Source: Cephalothrix spiralis
Lineage: Eukaryota; Nemertea; Palaeonemertea; Archinemertea; Cephalotrichidae
DNA length: 11,081 nt
NCBI GenBank assembly: GCA_032353305.1
Contig: JAUCNG010382481.1
Location: 1-11,081 of the forward strand
Reading direction: 5' to 3'
Part shown: piece after piece, positions 7,901 through 11,081 of the stretch
How the letters are laid out: the number at the start of each line of letters is the position of its first letter
Numbering within the stretch: the stretch's first letter is position 1
The notes under the pieces: model-generated
Told to the model about the DNA's origin: nothing
Databases searched by the model: none
Seen by the model: only the letters and a program-made list of their open reading frames with translations
Program-made: the position numbers and the translations under genes

Positions 7901-10709
7901 AAGTAAGATTATTATTTTATCGTATTCGTTTGGAGACGAGAAAAAAAGTTATTTAAAAAAAAAATTGACAAAAAACGTACATGTACACTGCCGTCTCATG
8001 CCAGACTAGACTAGACTATCTACATTTCGTTAATGATACCGGGGAGCAGTTTATACATTTGACAGTTAAGAATTTAATTGAATTTCAAAGTTACCAAACA
8101 TCAAATAGTAATATACATTGATCTTACACCATAAGTATTTTAAATATTGTACTTAATATTTATAATAAGTTGGGAATCGGTGATCTCTTTTCGATTCAAA
8201 ATGGTAGAACCTAGACTTGAGGTGGTATAGGCATGGAAGGGACATAGGCTTGGAAGGGACATAGGCTTGGAAGGGACATACAAATTCCCAGAAAAGCCTA
8301 GATACTTTAGCATAGTACACTGAATCTCACGAACAATTTATCTGGTGTAGATTTTATAAATAATGTTATTTAGTAAAGTATGTTCCTAGGAACATTTACC
8401 CACGCAATATTAAATTATTTTTTTGTTTATGAAGTTTTAAAACGGAACAAGGAGCACGTTCTAACGTATTCAAGAATATATTCTTGATAGAATACCATAT
8501 AAATAAGCATTGAAGAAGTTTTCATTTATTTCAGATAAAATGCAGCATGCGTTTCAAAGAATATTTGAAGCTGCTCTTAGGGTATGCCAGGATATCTGGC
8601 ATGCCGAGCAAAGGATTGAAAAGACCATGAACAGGCAATCAACCTTGTTTTCCAACGCCAAATCTCAGCTTTACAAGCTATTCAAAATGTTTCGTACTGG
8701 TAGGTATTTTGTACAAGGCAACATTATTGTCTAAATTAGTCGGTCACCCAGAAACCTGAAATGGCAATAATGATCAATAATAACAACAAACCTTGTAATA
8801 TGAACGTTTTGTGCTCGAATTTTAAAAGAAGTTTAATTGTGATCTGGAATTCCGTCAACGTCTGAAAAACAAAAAGAAAAACTTGAGGTAGAAAACAGAA
8901 GAACTTGATTTGACAGGGTAGAAACCAAATGTTAAACAAAAATTGTTTTTTTCATTATACCGGCGACGATAGTTATAAATATTGCGTAAACCTACTATGA
9001 TAAACAATACGTTTATTGTTCCCCGTTTTACTTCGTAAAATCTTCAATGCAGAATGACTAACGAACGAGGTATGATGAGGTATGTTTAAATATATTGCCA
9101 ATTTGCATCGAAGCACTAAGTAACATAAGAACGTACTCTGAATTACAACCATTATTACCAGCTGAAATTTTCGTATCATACAGATTTGTTGACGAAAAAT
9201 GGACAAGATGTAAGCGAATGGCCAGGCGAAAAGTTGTCAGAGTATATTGGGCTTTATTTTAAAAATTAAATAATTCTTTAATTATTCCAGGATTCGAATC
9301 TTTGGAGAACGCAAGAGATTCCTTTAGGGAATGGTTGCATAAATTTTCGTACAATGAAGTTTTCATGACAAAAGAGGATAAGGTAATGCCATAATCTACA
9401 ATATATATTAAGATGTTTCCGGTACACGTCATTCTCCTCGCAGAGCTGTTTTTTGGTTTAGCTACAATATACAACTGTGTCAGATAGAGATCGGCATTGT
9501 ATCGTATGAACGTAGTGATCCTGCCTTAGTAATTATCTTGAACAAGTTACATGCATCAAGATTAGATAGTTTAAGCTAAAGTAAAGGGGAACTTTTTATC
9601 CATAAAACTTCTGATAACTTTTTATGTTTTATCGATAAGTATCCATGGGTCATAGCGACCCATAAAATAATTTTAGGATGAATTATAGTAGAGGAATTTT
9701 TAGGAGTCCATGATAATAATTGCTTATAATCGTAGTCCTGGAATCTAATGATATAAATAAGCCAAATTACAGTCATACGAGTCGAAGCACACCTAGAACA
9801 TAACAGTAACATGTAAATGAATGGTAAAAAAACAAAAATCGATTTTCAAAACCTAAAACTGATTAAAATCGTGTCACTTTACCACGGTTGATAGGCACGC
9901 TTGCTCGATATATGTCTCATTTTTCAACGTTGTTTCAGATTTTCAGAGACTTTTTAAAGATATTTCACAGTTTGAAAATGTATATGAGGTGTACATTTTT
10001 TTACTCTCGTAAACTGTATAAAGCTATTGTTTCAACGAATTCTTTGACTTCAAATTATAAAAAATGTTAGACTTTTATTCTTATGGGGAGAAAATTTGTC
10101 ATTTTGCGCGCCTTTTTTTTACAAACATATTTGTCATTGAGCCGAGAGAAGCGAGGCGAGGATTTTTACTTGCATAATTCATCATTTTTCATTCCATTTT
10201 AGGACTACTGACATTTTCTAGGAGCTTTTAAAAATTTTAGGAGGCTTCTTTTCATATTTTAGGAATTTTAGAAGGTCTAGGAGCCATGTGTGTACCCTAA
10301 TCGTGCTCGGACAACTAACATTTAGTCAAGTGAGCAAGCTAGTCCAGTTCAAACGGTTTATATTTTGGCTTCCATTGTGTCGCAGTCCCAGAGAACCAGT
10401 CACGGGTTCATTCTAATTTTTTCTTAGATTTCTCCTGTAGACTCATTAAAGTCATTTCTACAGCGATAATATTCATCATTTTATCATTCACAGTTTAAAA
10501 TCATGGGAGCATATCTATGTAATGAGATTGTAGAGGAAACAAATCAAAGTAATCAGAAAAACGTTACTGAAGAAGAGGTGTACCTATTGGACCACAAGGA
10601 TAATTTTGCGCCTGAGGCAAGTAAAGAAATAGTGGAAAAGGGCTTGGCCATGCTTAGCAAGGTAAATCGCTGCCGCCAGTTCAACAATGAAGGCAAAGAA
10701 ATATACCAG
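4784..10709 (+). CDS. Multi-exon DDE/RNase H-fold transposase-like protein, 3' end beyond window
   Basis: Spliced model: join of 4784-4928, 5572-5721, 6547-6639, 7132-7247, 7713-7902, 8535-8699, 9291-9382 and 10494-10709, totalling 1167 nt or 389 codons without a stop. Every intron is GT...AG and every junction keeps phase (1,1,1,0,1,1,0). Residues 1-48 contain VYHCEDHNKYF. Residues 49-130 are helical-looking and Trp-rich. The core has GDHTYK (Asp149), an MNQEGHIVEW strand (residues 179-188), IITDNAYADE (Asp225) and QDIWHAEQRI (His254). This order (Asp, N-x-x-G strand, Asp after a hydrophobic strand, then an H-containing helix) is that of transposases with an RNase H fold, broadly like MULE-type ones. 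A catalytic Glu is not assigned; the C-terminal part is acidic and continues past the window. Start: first ATG after the in-frame TGA at 4763, but an upstream exon could extend it. It may be an intron-rich transposon or a domesticated gene; the family is not identified. Confidence 0.72.
5141..5220. repeat. Three spaced CGTTTACGA words
   Basis: CGTTTTACGA (5141), CGTTTACGA (5172) and CGTTTACGA (5212) are each preceded by an ATTTTC-like stretch, forming a loose repeat of about 30-40 bases. Similar words (GTTTACGGA, TCCGTAAAC) recur in the hairpin arms at 5469-5519. Confidence 0.6.
5454..5535. repeat. Inverted repeat / hairpin before exon 2
   Basis: CTTGGTTTACGGA (5469-5481) faces its exact reverse complement TCCGTAAACCAAG (5507-5519) across a 25-base spacer. 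Complementarity continues imperfectly outward through a T-run/A-run pair to GGC/GGC at 5454-5456 and 5533-5535. It ends 36 bases before the exon 2 acceptor. Confidence 0.8.
5572..5721 (+). CDS. Exon 2 (residues 49-99)
   Basis: The acceptor is CTTTAATTACAG at 5560-5571 and the donor is GACAG|GTATGG after 5721. Entry and exit are both phase 1, joining A|AA (Lys49) and G|AC (Asp99). The encoded segment runs KTAMTNRFFNDVLVSYLSG, then LNPTSVSKVIKEKW, then a basic and Asn-rich tail with NERNW-like residues (HERNW). The pattern of a long amphipathic helix followed by a helix with VIKEKW suggests an all-alpha region N-terminal to the catalytic core, possibly for DNA binding or oligomerisation; that role is inferred. 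Start at 5572 follows the upstream frame; an internal ATG lies at 5580. Confidence 0.75.
5722..6546 (+). other. Intron 2, with strong 98-nt hairpin
   Basis: Bounded by GTATGG and TTTCAG. Apart from the hairpin at 5879-5976 it is plain AT-rich sequence with no supported gene on either strand. Confidence 0.75.
5879..5976. repeat. Long near-perfect hairpin in intron 2
   Basis: AATATACCAAAGTTTGTCAA (5894-5913) is followed after 29 bases by its exact reverse complement (5943-5962). Pairing continues outward to CTATTGTCTTA (5879-5889) against TAAGACATAG (5967-5976) with two mismatches and one unpaired base, giving arms of 35 and 34 bases. The length and loop would suit either a small RNA precursor or a tiny inverted-repeat element. 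No target duplication is evident at the edges. Confidence 0.9.
6547..6639 (+). CDS. Exon 3 (residues 99-130)
   Basis: The acceptor is TTTTATTTCAG ending at 6546 and the donor is TATG|GTATGT after 6639, both strong. The exon is 93 nt, phase 1 to phase 1, so it is symmetric and could be skipped without a frameshift. It encodes TGTISNFVEEITPKL, then IYSWVVDWFNILVY, rich in aromatic residues and Trp. It links the N-terminal helical region to the catalytic core. Confidence 0.78.
6640..7131 (+). other. Intron 3
   Basis: Bounded by GTATGT and TTTCAG. It contains a T-run followed by a (TTTA)n microsatellite at about 6886-6906 and otherwise nothing recognised. The open frame at 6766-6975 runs through this microsatellite and looks noncoding. 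Confidence 0.75.
7132..7247 (+). CDS. Exon 4 (residues 130-168): first catalytic Asp motif
   Basis: The acceptor is CCTCATTTCAG ending at 7131; the donor is ATGG|GTAAAT after 7247, phase 0. It encodes KKLQWKIESTRLSGDHTYKV followed by VKGVGIHDSTTKKW. GDHTYK matches the D-x-T-[FY]-K pattern at the end of the first core strand in RNase H-fold transposases, so Asp149 is the best candidate for the first metal-binding residue. The reading frame stays open past the donor to 7376, but the phase-0 splice to exon 5 restores a sensible second strand (IQLKGSLYTLMNQ), so I take the splice. Confidence 0.8.
7248..7712 (+). other. Intron 4
   Basis: Bounded by GTAAAT and TCTCAG. AT-rich, with no repeat or gene seen. 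The exon 4 frame remains open into it up to 7376, so intron retention would add about 42 codons before a stop. Confidence 0.75.
7713..7902 (+). CDS. Exon 5 (residues 169-232): core strands and second catalytic Asp
   Basis: The acceptor is TTTTATGTTCTCAG ending at 7712; the donor is GAAA|GTAAGA after 7902. The exon enters in phase 0 and leaves in phase 1. It encodes IQLKGSLYTLMNQEG, then HIVEWQVMPND and PVVKLLEAIWTLQKES, then GIIADTIITDNAYADE. A strand ending in N-x-x-G, a turn, a helix, and a hydrophobic strand ending in Asp is the classic layout between the first and second catalytic Asp. Asp225 in ITDNA is the second candidate, 76 residues after Asp149. This is the longest and most family-like exon. 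Confidence 0.85.
8230..8280. repeat. 17-bp tandem repeat, three units
   Basis: GGCATGGAAGGGACATA is followed by two identical units of GGCTTGGAAGGGACATA, with no spacer. The first unit differs at one base. Confidence 0.93.
8470..8487. repeat. 18-bp perfect palindrome, copy 1
   Basis: TCAAGAATATATTCTTGA equals its own reverse complement. GTAT precedes and ATAC follows within a few bases, extending the symmetry loosely. The same 18 bases recur at 10819-10836. Confidence 0.9.
8535..8699 (+). CDS. Exon 6 (residues 232-287): post-core helices with QDIWHAEQRI
   Basis: The acceptor is TTCATTTATTTCAG ending at 8534; the donor is ACTG|GTAGGT after 8699. It is 165 nt, phase 1 to phase 1. It encodes MQHAFQRIFEAALRVCQDIW, then HAEQRIEKTMNRQS and AKSQLYKLFKMFRT. 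A helix after the second Asp (the IF...A pattern), a short strand ending in QD, and a conserved-looking His followed by an RI pair resemble the C/H-containing segment after the second Asp in MULE-type and related transposases. His254 may be structural or near the active site; this is inference. Confidence 0.8.
8700..9290 (+). other. Intron 6
   Basis: Bounded by GTAGGT and TTCCAG. It contains a 26-nt exon-like segment (9184-9209) that does not fit the frame. No repeat or other gene recognised. Confidence 0.7.
9291..9382 (+). CDS. Exon 7 (residues 287-317)
   Basis: The acceptor is TTTAATTATTCCAG ending at 9290; the donor is ATAAG|GTAATG after 9382. Entry is phase 1 (G|GA, Gly287) and exit is phase 0. 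It encodes FESLENARDSFREWLHKF, then SYNEVFMTKEDK, one amphipathic helix with a central Trp followed by a short linker. Only this frame is open: the other two hit TAG or TGA within the exon. It joins exon 6 directly in phase, so the 26-nt exon-like segment at 9184-9209 is not needed. Confidence 0.72.
9383..10493 (+). other. Intron 7, longest in window
   Basis: Bounded by GTAATG and TTCACAG. A small hairpin ATGGGTC/GACCCAT with a 5-base loop lies near 9643-9663. From about 10196 to 10290 the word TTTTAGGA and its variants (CTAGGAG, TTAGGAGG) recur, as they do around 6799-6835 in intron 3, suggesting remnants of a common repeat. No gene seen. Confidence 0.65.
10494..10709 (+). CDS. Exon 8 (residues 318-389), last exon in window
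   Basis: The acceptor is TTTTATCATTCACAG ending at 10493; the donor is ACCAG|GTGAGT after 10709, a strong consensus. It is 216 nt, phase 0 to phase 0. It encodes FKIMGAYLCNEIVEETNQSN, an acidic stretch with TEEEVYLLDHKDNF, then KEIVEKGLAMLSKVNRC and a basic-to-polar tail. An earlier in-frame donor-like GTAAAT at 10662 would shorten it. The strong acidic character suggests a surface-exposed or regulatory insertion. Glu residues are plentiful, but none sits in a motif I can call the third catalytic residue. Confidence 0.72.
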
Positions 10710-11081
10710 GTGAGTTTCATTATGCTGGTTCAAACCACTAAGGTCCAAACGATGCCGTTTTTGTCAATGGCGCAGATAGAAAACCGGTAAAAAGATCTAA
10801 AAATAGTCCAAGATAACATCAAGAATATATTCTTGATAACATAATCTACGCTTTAAAAGATCAAGCTAAGGTTAGCACTTCAAGTTCAATCCTCAGATGT
10901 GTAGCTTTTAATTGGATATCAGTGTCAAGATATATCAATTATCGTTCAAATTTCCATATCCTAGATGAAGTTAATAACTATAAGTTATATTTCAAAATTT
11001 GTATTTTTTTAATCTAGTCATTTGTATTAAATTAAGTCTAGTCATCTAGGTTAGTTCAAATTTTAATTAATTTTGTATGTA
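10710..11081 (+). other. Start of intron 8, runs to window edge
   Basis: It begins with GTGAGT and contains the second copy of the 18-bp palindrome. The end is AT-rich with a repeated TCTAGTCAT word (11015 and 11038). No acceptor followed by a convincing exon is seen before the edge. Confidence 0.65.
10819..10836. repeat. 18-bp perfect palindrome, copy 2
   Basis: TCAAGAATATATTCTTGA, identical to 8470-8487; here the symmetry extends to 20 bases with A and T on the outside. GATAACA precedes it and GATAACA overlaps its end, so it sits between two short direct repeats. Confidence 0.9.

Larger units (their letters stand above)
7903..8534 (+). other. Intron 5
   Basis: Bounded by GTAAGA and TTTCAG. 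It holds a short CTAGA-type run (about 8001-8019), a 17-bp tandem repeat (8230-8280) and an 18-bp palindrome (8470-8487). No other gene seen. Confidence 0.75.

Noticed and set aside
8230-8280. CRISPR-like array
   Set aside because: Units are contiguous with no spacers, and the context is eukaryotic intron.
9184-9209. 26-nt microexon between CAG and GTAAGC in intron 6
   Set aside because: Including it breaks the frame into exon 7, or creates a TGA at the junction if the alternative donor of exon 6 is used. Exon 6 joins exon 7 directly in phase.

Overview
The window looks like nuclear DNA of an animal, probably a marine invertebrate. It is AT-rich, its coding sequence is broken into short exons with canonical GT/AG introns of 0.46-1.1 kb, it carries degenerate CCCTAA (animal-type telomeric) words, and its left half is dotted with the word AGGCCTA. 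I associate that word with echinoderm and hemichordate genomes, but this is an impression and not a diagnosis. Nothing bacterial (operons, Shine-Dalgarno-led ORFs, CRISPR) is present, and no RNA gene was recognised.

The right half (about 4784-10709, + strand) holds one gene that no single long ORF reveals. I assembled eight exons by eye: 4784-4928, 5572-5721, 6547-6639, 7132-7247, 7713-7902, 8535-8699, 9291-9382 and 10494-10709. All seven junctions agree in phase, and the 1167 nt give 389 codons without a stop. The last exon ends at a good donor, so the gene runs off the right edge. The product reads like a DDE/RNase H-fold transposase-related protein: an Asp in a GDHTYK motif (residue 149), an N-x-x-G strand, a second Asp in a TDN motif (residue 225), then QDIWHAEQRI (residues 250-259). 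The catalytic Glu is not assigned and may lie beyond the window. I could not name the family. Whether this is an intron-rich transposon or a domesticated host gene is open.

The left half (1-4783) has no convincing gene. It holds a cluster of degenerate CCG/CGG palindromic words (313-465), a 124-bp tandem duplication (1116-1365), one exon-like segment (1724-1805), and a roughly 390-bp inverted-repeat element (2429-2816). That element encloses a degenerate telomeric tract and a 16-bp minisatellite and is flanked by ATAATTAT on both sides. Further right come AGGCCTA-rich DNA and two diverged copies of a short repeat (about 3629 and 4618).

The introns also carry structure: a strong 98-nt hairpin with a 20-bp perfect stem core (5879-5976), a second hairpin just upstream of exon 2 (5454-5535), repeated CGTTTACGA words, a 17-bp tandem repeat (8230-8280), and an 18-bp perfect palindrome found once in intron 5 and again in intron 8.
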